From Omphiscola glabra (lineage: Eukaryota; Mollusca; Gastropoda; Lymnaeidae), in assembly GCA_964017045.1 (NCBI GenBank), contig OZ024806.1, forward strand, positions 2,379,992 through 2,443,991: 64,000 nucleotides of DNA, read 5' to 3'. Numbering within the stretch: position 1 is the first letter of the stretch; the number at the start of each line of letters is the position of its first letter. The position numbers and the translations under genes are program-made. Of the stretch, positions 33,426 to 44,500 are shown in pieces. A model generated the notes under the pieces. That model had not been told where the DNA came from and did no database searches. It saw only the letters and a program-made list of their open reading frames with translations.

Positions 33426-33505
33426 CCATGGCCGCCATCTTGGTTGCCCCGACCCACGAACTTTTACGTGTTCACGGGTTGGGACAACCAAGATGGCGGC
33501 CATGG
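33426..33505. repeat. Perfect 21-bp inverted repeat with AAGATGGCGGC core
   Basis: CCATGGCCGCCATCTTGGTT (33426-33445, plus G) and CAACCAAGATGGCGGCCATG (33485-33504, plus G) are exact reverse complements, with partly paired inner arms and a short TTTTACGT loop. AAGATGGCGGC resembles the YY1 consensus; binding is inference only. Confidence 0.9.
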
Positions 33506-33610
33506 AAAAATAAAATAACTCATGTTTTTGCTAAAATTACGAATAAAAAGTTTTTAAAAATGAAAAAATGAGCTAAATCTATCCCTCACCCTAACCTGAA
33601 CCCTAAATTC

Positions 33611-33722
33611 CTCCCTAACAGGGTTTTGACCCTCTCCCTAACAGGGTTTTGACCCTCTCCCTAACAGGGTTTTGACCCTCTCCCTAACAGGGTTTTGACC
33701 CTATCGGAACCAGCGTTTTGAC
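33611..33722. repeat. 23-bp tandem repeat
   Basis: About five copies of CTCCCTAACAGGGTTTTGAC plus CCT, then a diverged copy. It lies within the dispersed repeat. Confidence 0.9.
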
Positions 33723-35385
33723 ACTCTCCTTAACCTAACGTGGCGCTGGGCTTTGACCCTGAAAAGTAGGAAAAATTTTTTAAAAACAAAGAAAAGTGGC
33801 CAAAATTAATTATAAAATAAAGAAGTAATGAAAACCCAACTTACATTTTCATGGAATACACTTTTACACACTTTATTTCAGGTTCCAACAAAAAGAATAT
33901 CCAAAAATTAATGAAACACGAATAAAAATGAATGAAGCACGTGTGGTCATCCTCTAAAATAATCTTATGAAATGGCAGACGACATAAAATACTAAATCAG
34001 CCAACCAATCAAATTTTATCATTATATTTAATCAACCAATAAAAATTTAATTAAAAAACATGCCATCGTAATTTAAGGAAAATGTAACTCTAATAAAAAA
34101 AAATAAGGGGAGTGAATCCACGCAATGACGTCAGGGCTCCATAACTCAGAATCAGCCCAAAATTGTAATAAACTGTGATCATTTACTGTCAATATTCGTC
34201 ATTATATATAGAATATACGGTAGTATAGGCCTTCTAGCACTAATACTATTCTTGAAGGCCTGACAAAATTTGACATACCACCGCTAGTCCTAGGTTTTTA
34301 TGTATTCACTAGTAGAATTCTAAGTCAACTAAGTATTGTCTTGGTCTTTTCTTAAGTCACATAAAAATAGGCCCAAATCTATGCCAGTATATAGTATTAG
34401 GCTACTATTATAAATTATATCGAGGCCAATTCATAGTTCTGTCTATTACTAATTGCTAATACTAATACTTAAGATAGGCCAAATATATACTAAATAATAA
34501 TAGTAGACAAATATGCCTACTACTAGTAATAGCATATTACAATTAAAACTAACTCAGACTTAGATTAGCCTAAAGACAAATAAAAAGGGCCTACAGTAGT
34601 AGTTATTCTAAACATTAAAAATGATTAAAAGCAACACTGCCGAGTCCATATCTAGATATTGTGGACATTGTATGATAAATAAAAATATTTTTAAAATCCA
34701 TTAAAACATATTTTCAACTGAAGTTAATTTTTATAAACTAAAACCAAATTCTTCAGGTAGCTGTTGCTGTTCAATATCAATATTCATTGTCTATGTGATG
34801 TTTAGTTCAATAACATTTTAAAAGGGGATGCTTCAATTTTTTATTTTCATTTAGTTGTTCTAAAATATAAATCAACAGCAATATAAATTGACTGATCATG
34901 TCAGTTGATTTAATTTAAATTTTCATTAAGGATTTAATCATTTAGCCTTAACAAGCAAACAGTAATTTAAGAGATAACTAGCATTTTATGTCATTGTCCA
35001 CCATCATTGTTGCTCTTCTACTGAACAATTGATTTTATCCAAAACTAAAATCTGTGCCAGCCAGTTATCATGGATTTTAAGAGCAAATGGTCTTAAATAC
35101 TATGTGATTTCTTTTTTTGGTACTAAATAATCCAGAAGAATACGATGTCACTGCCCATTGGGAAATCTGTAATTTATTCAATTTAATTTTCTAGTTGCTT
35201 GAGTTAGCTTCTTGTAAAAAGTGCATGAATGACTTGATACTTTGAGAATTAACTTTAATTTTTGTTTGTTTTTTTAAATAATGGTACCGGTATATTTGTA
35301 ACAATTATTTCCCTAAATTTTTTCCCACCTTACATCTATTCAGTTAATCTGATTTACCAAAAAGTCATAAAGATAAGTTTCAAAA

Positions 35386-35532
35386 ATGGAATTTGTTGAA
35401 TTCATCAAGACGCCAATGGTGAAGAGTGTTATCTTGCGCCGTCCTTTTACCCCTGACATGGAAGGAACCTTGTGTGTGACCGGTCATCACCTTATAATCT
35501 CTTCGCGATGTGAAAATCATGAAGAGCTATGG
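35386..35532 (+). CDS. MTMR9: MTMR9 exon 1
   Basis: Encodes MEFVEFIKTPMVKSVILRRP and ends SRCENHEELW; donor GTTAGT. The ATG is chosen because MEF.E.IKTP is the conserved MTMR9 N terminus. Start of the PH-GRAM domain. Confidence 0.96.
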
Positions 35533-38500
35533 GTTAGTAAAATATTTTTAATAGTACTATTAAATATCAACTTGTTTAATCACACTGGGAGAGCTATTTA
35601 CTATTTTTAAAGAAATTCGGAATTGATTTGCATGGTCTTCTAAAACAGGGGTGCTTAACCTTCTTGCAGCACTGACCCACTCCTCCCCCCCCCCCCCCCA
35701 CCCCCTCAAAATTTTTCCCACACCCCATCTTGATTTCAAAATATATTGCCTGCATAGATGAAAAAACATTCAAATAAACCTGATTTTCTTGGTCTTTGGG
35801 CATCCATCGACACACCCTCCAGCACACTGAGGTGGTGCAGGCACCCCTGGTTAAGAACACCTGTTCTAAAGTAAAGTACATATTTTTGATTTAGTGCTTT
35901 TTCACTCCTCCAATTGAAATTTTCTCAAGTAGTTGTGAATTATCAACCGTACAGGTAGGTTTTACAGTTTGAAATAAAAATTTCATTTCTCCCAAGTAAT
36001 CCAGGAATGGTAACAACTACTGTGCAATTAAAATTATGTATAAAACTAAATGATAAATTATTTATTTCAATTATAGAGACAGCTCCATTTATCATTTTTG
36101 CTTATTATTTATTCTATGTGCCAAGTGTTCATTTTTAAACATTTGATTTCATTGAGTGCTAACAGCTTCTACACAGCAATATTGACAGTGTTGAGAAAAA
36201 GCTTAGTGGAAGTGGAGGTGTACTCACACTGAAATGCAAAGATTTCCTCATTCTCTTACTGGACATTCCGTCTGCTGATGACTGTATCAATGTTGCAGCC
36301 TCAGTGGAAGCTCTGTCTAATATAGGTATGAATTCAAAAGACTATAATACTTTTCATTTAATCTATTGGAAGCTTTGTCTAATGTAGGTATAAATTGTAA
36401 AGATTATCATACTTTTTATTTAAGCTAGTGGAAGCTCTGTCTAATAATACGGTGAAAGATCTTTCTCTTTCTGTGCCCCCAAACAATGAAATTCTCTTCC
36501 ACTACATATCTGTAATATACCAACCATAACAGCCTTCAAGACTGAGTTCCCCCTCTGACTGACAAACGATGCTGCTGGCTGCCGTCCATGGCTTGACATT
36601 TAAATAGTTATGGAATGGTTGGGGGGAATATACATTTGTTTTGTTTTATTTCAATAATGAATGTTAATTTTTAAGTTCGTGATTATGTTTGTTAAATTGT
36701 ATGTACAGCGTGGTGAGCCCAGCCCAGATTATGTTTGTTAAATTTTATGTACAGCGTGGTGAGCCCAGCTCTAGGCTGGGGTACCACACTATAGAAAACT
36801 TCTAAAAATAATAATATAGGTATGAATTCTAAAGAATATTATTCATTTCATTTAATCTCAACAGTAAACTATACAACACTTTTCCCAGTATTTTGCAACA
36901 CTTTTACCCAAGTTTAAGTTTAATCAGTGATATATATCCATGAGACTTACATAAATTGTCTTCAGATGACCTGACACTGAAGTATCCGTTCTTCTTTCGG
37001 CCCATGTTTGAAGTACTAGAAAACGGATGGCAGGCATTCAGCCCAGAGACAGAGTTTAACAGATTCAAAGAGTGTCAGGAGGACTGGAGAATTTCATATG
37101 TCAATAAGGACTTCAAGGTTCATAAATGAGCTTTTACTTAAAGGATTTTCTTTTTATGCTCATGATGCAGGATATTTATTTCATTTGATCTCCACATCCA
37201 TTTTATTGCACAGCTTGATATTTGGGAAGAGATCATAAAAAATTGAAATCTAGTGGGTAAGGAGGACTCATGAACTAATGTAAGGTGGTTGTTGCATCAG
37301 AAGTGATAAGTGAAATTTATTTCTTATAGCATTGCGCTGGGAGTTTGACACTGTGCAGTACATCATCAGTGCTGTAGTCTGGTAATTCCTTAGCTTTAAA
37401 GTACGGAAAACAGTTTATATAAAATATTCACAGATTAGAAAAATCCTTAAACTATCTTCTGGATCATTTGTGTGTGCGTTATGTCACATTTGCGTAATGG
37501 AAAAGCAACAAATAATTATTAAAATTTCAATATTTTCCCCAGATTTGTTCAACATACCCTCAAGCCGTATTTGTACCTAAAAATATAGATGATGAAACCA
37601 TCGTCAAGGCATCAACATTCAGACAAGGGGGAAGATTTCCTGTCCTCAGCTACTACCACAAAGATTCCAAGGTAAAAATTAAGAGTTATCTACCTTTATC
37701 ATTCATTCAAATTGTCGCTTTCCTTGGTTGTGTAGTGCCGTCTGCCAGAAATGTGTACACAAAATAGACATGTACATGTTTAAATGAGAATAAATCTATC
37801 GAGAACTATAGTTTATATTTATTGATTTCTTAAGAAGATCATCCTTTCAGCTATTTTCATTAAAATGAAATGTATGTGATCATTGACAAACTGTCATGTT
37901 TTTTTTTAGTTGATGTGTGCCATAGCGCAGAGAACTTAAATAGCAATGAACATTATTTAAACTAAAATTGTAACACTTCATGATTGAAGAAAACAGCTTC
38001 TTTAGTCTCCCCACTCCAGGTTTTCTATTCAGTCACTGTGTTTGTATTGAAAGAAACAGTTTTAAAAAAAAAAAATTAAATAGAAATAAAATAGATGTTA
38101 ATATTCTCCCTAGACAGTACTGCTGAGAAGCGGTCAGCCTTTGACCGGACCAAATGGAAAAAGGTGCAAAGAAGATGAACGGCTGGTCAACTCAGTGATG
38201 GGTATGGGGAAGAGAGGTTTTATCGTGGACACCCGCGCCCAGAATGTGGCCAAGGTGGCGCAGAGCAAAGGTATTTGGTTAAATACAAATAGCGTAAAGT
38301 TTTTTAATCAGGATCACATTAAAAGAGGGCTGAGCTCAATTATTCACTCTAAAAATTAATGTCAGCACCATGTTAATGTCGTACCAGAGATATTAGACCC
38401 AAAACCTTACATGTGGACCAGAGTGTTAGGCCCAAAACCTTACATGTGGAGCAGAGATCTTAGGCCCAAAACCTTACATTTGTTCAAAACATTTTTTTGT

Positions 38501-41500
38501 AAAAATATAAATTGTTAAATCCTAGCATTTTTTAGAAAACACATTGGTATAAATTGTTAAATATTTCTTTGAGAGTGTAATAAATTAAACTTTATAGCCA
38601 GATGCTTGGGATAAATATATCTGACTAAAGTTTGTCTGTTTGTCCCGATGCTTGGGATAAATATATCTGACTAAAGTTTGTCTGTTTGTCCCAATGCTTG
38701 GGATAAATATATCTGACTAAAGTTTGTCTGTCTGTCCATCTCCAGGGGGAGGCTATGAACTGGAAGCCCACTACCCCCAGTGGAGGAGAATCCATCAGTC
38801 TGTGGAGAGACGTCAGTCCTTTCATGACTCTCTTATCAAAATGATTGAAGGTGAACATTTCTTATTTGTGGCCTGTATTTAAAAAACCTCATCTGTCTTT
38901 GATATTTTTTTACTCCAAACATTGTTAATATTTTTTTAAAAATTGAAAAATGAGTCTAATCAGAAGGGTAATTGTGAAAGGATTCTAAGGGGGGAAGTGG
39001 GTGTCTGTTCACGTATACAATTGTTTTAAGGGGCATAATTTAGTTATTAAAATATATTTAATTTTAAAAAATAAAAATTCATTAAGCAGTTTTTAAATGA
39101 ATTTTAATTTTTTGGGCAGCCTTACTAATGAAATGAACATTTATTTTTTGTGAGCCCTACTAATCAAATGAACATTTATTTTTTGGTACCCCTTCTAATC
39201 AAATGAACATTTTATATTTTTGTACCCCTCCTAATCAAATGAACATTTTATATTTTTGTACCCCTCCTAATCAAAGGAACATTTTATATTTTGGTACCCC
39301 TACTAATCAAAGGAACATTTATTTATGAACAAATGCTTTTTTTTTCTTGTAAATTATATTTATTTTTTAAATCAGCATGTAATGACAGTAACAGCAGTAT
39401 GGACAAGTGGTTGTCTAAGCTGGAGTCCAGCAACTGGCTGACTCATGTCAAAGACATCATCACATCAGCTTGTGTGGTGGCACAGAGCATGGATAAGGAG
39501 GGTGAGTTGATCATTTCTGTTGTAATGTGACATTGGTGGTGATGGCTGTAAAGAGCTCAGCCTCAAGACTTTCTTACACTACGATGAGCTTATGACTTGA
39601 TCTTGGCTTTCCTGAACGTCACAAATATTGTTTTTGTCATATCAGAAATATTGTTTTAGTCATGGTCACAAATATTGTTTTTATCACGTCACAAATATTG
39701 TTTTTGTCAAGTCACAAATATTGTTTTTGGCACGTCACAAATATTGTTTTGTCAAGTCACAAATATTGTTTTTGTCAAGTCACAAATATTGTTTTTGGCA
39801 TGTCACAAATATTGTTTTTGTCATTGTCTGTGGTTGACGATAGGCTATAAAATAACCATGTCAGAATGTGTTAGTGTCAGACGCTGCCATCAGTTTGTAA
39901 AAAAATTGAATTATTACAATGAAAATGTCAATACTCTATAGTTTTTGGTCTGTAGTTAAAATTTGGTACAAAGTTTGTGATACACTGATCTGAGCATGAA
40001 ACATTGTTAAACTAAGTAAAAAGTTAAGAAGAAAAAATACCTCTCTTAGTAATGATTGGAGTATCAGTAATACCCAATACAAAAAAAAAGATGCTGGAGT
40101 ATCAGTAAACTAATTAACAATCATCGAAGCCAGTTTTTGTCATCACAATTTGTCATCTTACTGTCATCTAACTGAAGGTGTATCAGTCCTGGTGCATGGA
40201 TCTGAAGGTCTCGATACAACACTTTTGGTGTCTTCACTGTCACAAGTTATCCTGGATCATGACTGCCGCACTGTCACAGGGTAAGTGTTTGATCACTGTC
40301 ACTGGGTAAGTCTTTGATCAAGATGCATTAGATTCATTAACAGCGCACTACATCCACGCTGGTTATGATTTTTAAATAGCACAGGTTACTGATAGTAGAA
40401 AGAGGGGGGAATGGCATTCAACTATTTCTTAATGTACCCAGGGGTATATACAAATATATTGATTTATTATTTTACTTTGCTTTTAAATGTCTTGTCTTAT
40501 GTTATTTAAATATATATTTAGGAAATAAAATATTTTATTCACATGATGAATTCTCACTGGAAAATATTTTTTAGATATTTTATTGTAATAAGATAAATTT
40601 ACCTTCAAACAATATTAAGTTTTTAGCATAGTCATGGTTGCCTGGGCTGAAGATAACACTTCAAACTATGAACAATTCCTGCATTTTAAATTTAACAATG
40701 AAGTCTCCCCGGTCATAATCCCAAGTGTCTCTCATCTTGCTGATAAAAGACATTAAATAAAACCAACTAAACAAATCTTCCCCAGGTTTGAAGCTCTCAT
40801 TGAAAGAGAATGGATACAGGCCGGTCACCCTTTCCGCACACGGTGTAACAAATCAGCTTACGCGATAACCAAACACAGACAGGAGGCCCCTGTGTTTCTT
40901 CTCTTCATCGACTGTGTCTGGCAGGTAATGGGTTAATTTTATTGATAAATTATTTTTTACATTTTTCTTTCACTATTAAAGGGACGTGCGGGTGAGAAAT
41001 CCGCTAAAAATTGAATTTTTGAGTATTTCTGAATTTTTATATATTTGGTTTCTAAATACCTTTTAAAAAATTAAGAAAACATATTAGAAAATATTGTAAA
41101 ATATTGTTTTTCTGACCATATAAATGGGTAAATATTCTTATTTGTCCAATTATACAGTGTTTTTACCGATTCGTTTCGTGTACTAAAGATCGCTCAACCA
41201 CCTCGTATTTGGTATCGAATGAAAGCTTGATTTTTCCGGCTTTAGCTAAATATAGATTCCTGCCAATACGAAATTTACAGAACCCTTCAATTGCCTTTGT
41301 ATCCAACATAGAGAATAGTGTTTTCCTGACTTATGGAGTCTCCCCATTACGAATGCATAAACCTTTAACTTTGAATAAAGCAAGCATTTTGATTGGTTAC
41401 AGCTGTGGAAATTTACCAATAGTTCTACTTCCGTAAGTTTCGTTTCGAACCCTAGTAACGCTATCACTTCACCTCTAGATGCGGACGGAGAAGCTACAAT

Positions 41501-44500
41501 CGTTATTTATTCCATGGAAAAAGTGCTCAGATTTTATATTTAAATTTGATATAATTCAGTGATTAATGCCAATGCAACATTTTATTGAAATGCCACGTAA
41601 AAGAGTTTCTAAACGATCACTGCATCTTGTAAAAGAGTTTCTAAACGATCACTGCATCTTGTAAAAGAGTTTTTAAACGATCACTGCATCTTGAAAAGGG
41701 AAGGAAAAAACGTTAAATTGAAGATGGGCCTGGTTCTTTGTCTCCTGTGTCTGTGGTCACTGTGGATTTGAATCAGACACAATTCTAATAATAATAATAG
41801 TAACATTGTAAATAGTTTGTGCACTTCAAGCACCACACCAACTACTAGCAGTCACTGTTGTACCAGTTTTAGCGCTAGTGATGGTGTAATGACAGCAACA
41901 AATGGTCCAACTAATGTTCAAGCTTCTCAATAAACCAGCATGTCATTGATACCAGGACCATCTACACCATCACGAGTGCCCTCTACACCATCCTCTTCTC
42001 GGGGTACCCCTGCAGACAGTGAGTTAGATCTGACCCAGTCAGAGAAGAAAATGAATGCATGGCTAGATCATTTCTCTGCCACAGAGCCACTTTCATCAAC
42101 AGGCAACATAACTGTGAGTGTAACACAGTCACAAATACTTATTGAAGACTTTCCATGCCCCATCTGTGGTGCTAAACCACCTGTGTTAACAGCAAAAGAG
42201 ACACAGAAAATGGGTATGGCAGTTACATTTGAGGTTATATGTACAAATTGTAAGGATATTATAAAAACCTTGTGGTCTTTGACAAGAGACCAAAACAAAA
42301 AGAGCTTTACAATAAATCATCAGGCAGTATTGGCAAGCCCTCTTAGTGGCATGGGAGCAACTCTGTTTAATAATTTTTGTGATACATTTGATCTATCTGG
42401 AATGCACCACAAGTCATTTCAGGCCCTTGCAGGTATTATATACACTGTAAACGGAGAACTTCGAGAAGCTGTTTTCAGCAAAGCTGCATACGTTATAAGG
42501 GTCGAACATGAGAAGCTTTTACACGATCAATCAGTTGAATCAGAAAATGCAACACTCGATATAGCTGTAAGCTATGATGGGACATGGCTGACGAGAGGAT
42601 ACACCTCTTAAATAGGGATCGGGTGTGTCACTGATGTCCTAACAGGCCTTGTTTTGGACGCCCATGTTATGTCCTCTTATTGCCCAATGTGTGAGAGGAT
42701 GAGCAGACAAAAAGAAACATCACCAAAAGCACACCAAGACTGGCAGAGAGAACATCTAGGTGCTGGAAAATGCAATTCAAATTTTAATGGTAATTATACA
42801 TTCTAATTGCTCTAATCTTATTATCATAATTAATAGTTCTTTCTATTTTTAATGAGTAGCAAACTAACATAAAAGGCAAATGCATTTGCTTATTTTTATT
42901 TTTCAATGTTTATTATTTGTAAAATGATATTTGAACTTGTGAATATTGTAACTTTTATTATAAACGAATTCTTTCTTCATTATTTCTAGGAACGTCAGGT
43001 ATGATGGAGGTTCATGCCACAAGAGTTTTGTGGATGAGGAGCATCCGACGACACAAGATGCGTTATACCACTATGTTGTCAGATGGAGGAGCATCCTACT
43101 ACACAAGATGTGTTATACCACTATGTTGTCAGATGGTGGAGCATCCGACTACAGAAGGTGCATTATGCCACCATGTTGTCAGATGGTGGAGCAACCGACT
43201 ACACAAGATGCGTTATGCCACTATGTTGTCAGATGGTGGAGCATCCGACTACACAAGGTGTGTTATACCACTATGTTGTCAGATGGTGGAGCATCCGACT
43301 ACAGAAGGTGCATTATGCCACCATGTTGTCAGATGGTGGAGCAACCGACTACACAAGATGCGTTATGCCACTATGTTGTCAGATGGAGGAGCATCCTACT
43401 ACACAAGATGTGTTATACCACTATGTTGTCAGATGGTGGAGCTTCCGACTACACAAGGTGTGTTATACCACTATGTTGTCAGATGGTGGAGCATCCGACT
43501 AAAGAAGGTGCATTATGCCACCATGTTGTCAGATGGTGAAGCATCCGACTACAGAAGGTGCATTATGCCACTATGTTGTCAGATGGTGGAGCATCCGACT
43601 ACACAAGGTGCATTATACCACTATGTTGTCAGATGGTGGAGCATCCGACTACACAAGATGCGTTATGCCACTATGTTGTCAGATGGTGACACAAAGGCCC
43701 ACGTGGAGATGTGTCGCCTGAGCCCGTATGGCCCTGATGTGGAAATAAAGAAAGAAGAATGCATTAACCATGTATGAAAAAGGTTAGGCACTGCTCTACG
43801 CAACGTCATTACCGACTCGTCAAAAAAAAAGGTAACTTTGGGGGAAGAGGCAAGGGCAGACTTACACAAAATGCTATAAGAAGGCTGTCCATTTATTATA
43901 CGAGGGCGGTCAGAGGAAATAAGACTGCAGCAGATATGAAAAAGGCAATAATGGCTTCCCTCCAGCATTGTTTTTCGACTGACACAAATCCACAGCATAC
44001 TTTGTGTCCCATTGACGCAGACTCATATTGCTTTTACAATTCATTGCTAGCTCATCATGAGTTTCCTGGATCTGATGAACTCAATGTTCGTACACCATTG
44101 GATAGAAATCTCCTGGAGAAATACCTACTTCCAATATATGAAAGGCTTTCAGCACCAGAGCTATTGATAAGGTGTGAACTAAAAGGTACACAAAACTCTA
44201 ATGAAAGCTTGCATTCTGTTACATGGTCTCGCTGTAGGAAAGACAATATTCAAAGGCTTTCAGCACCAGAGCTATTGATAAGGTGTGAACTAAAAGGTAC
44301 ACAAAACTCTAATGAAAGCTTGCATTCTGTTACATGGTCTCGCTGTAGGAAAGACAATATTCAAAGGCTTTCAGCACCAGAGCTATTGATAAGGTGTGAA
44401 TTAAAAGGTACACAAAACACAAATGAAAGCTTGCATTCTGTTATATGGTCTAGCTGTAGGAAAGACAATGTTTTACTTGAGGCAACGAGTGGAATTTTCA

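Larger units (their letters stand above)
33385..34165 (+). repeat. Dispersed repeat with telomere-like text, copy 1
   Basis: Shares GAGAGATGGGTCCGC, TTTTTTACCATGGCCGCCAT, ATCCCTCACCCTAACCTGAA, CCCTAAAT and (at 34121-34150) ATGACGTCAGGGCTCCATAAC with the copy at 57865-58130. This copy is longer because of the inverted arm and the 23-bp array. Confidence 0.75.
32747..35385. other. Intergenic region between divergent ZC2HC1 and MTMR9 starts
   Basis: 2.6 kb, mostly AT-rich, expected to hold both promoters. No TATA box or CpG-rich block stands out. It contains the palindrome at 33426-33505, the dispersed repeat with CCCTAA-like text, and the 23-bp array. Confidence 0.6.
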
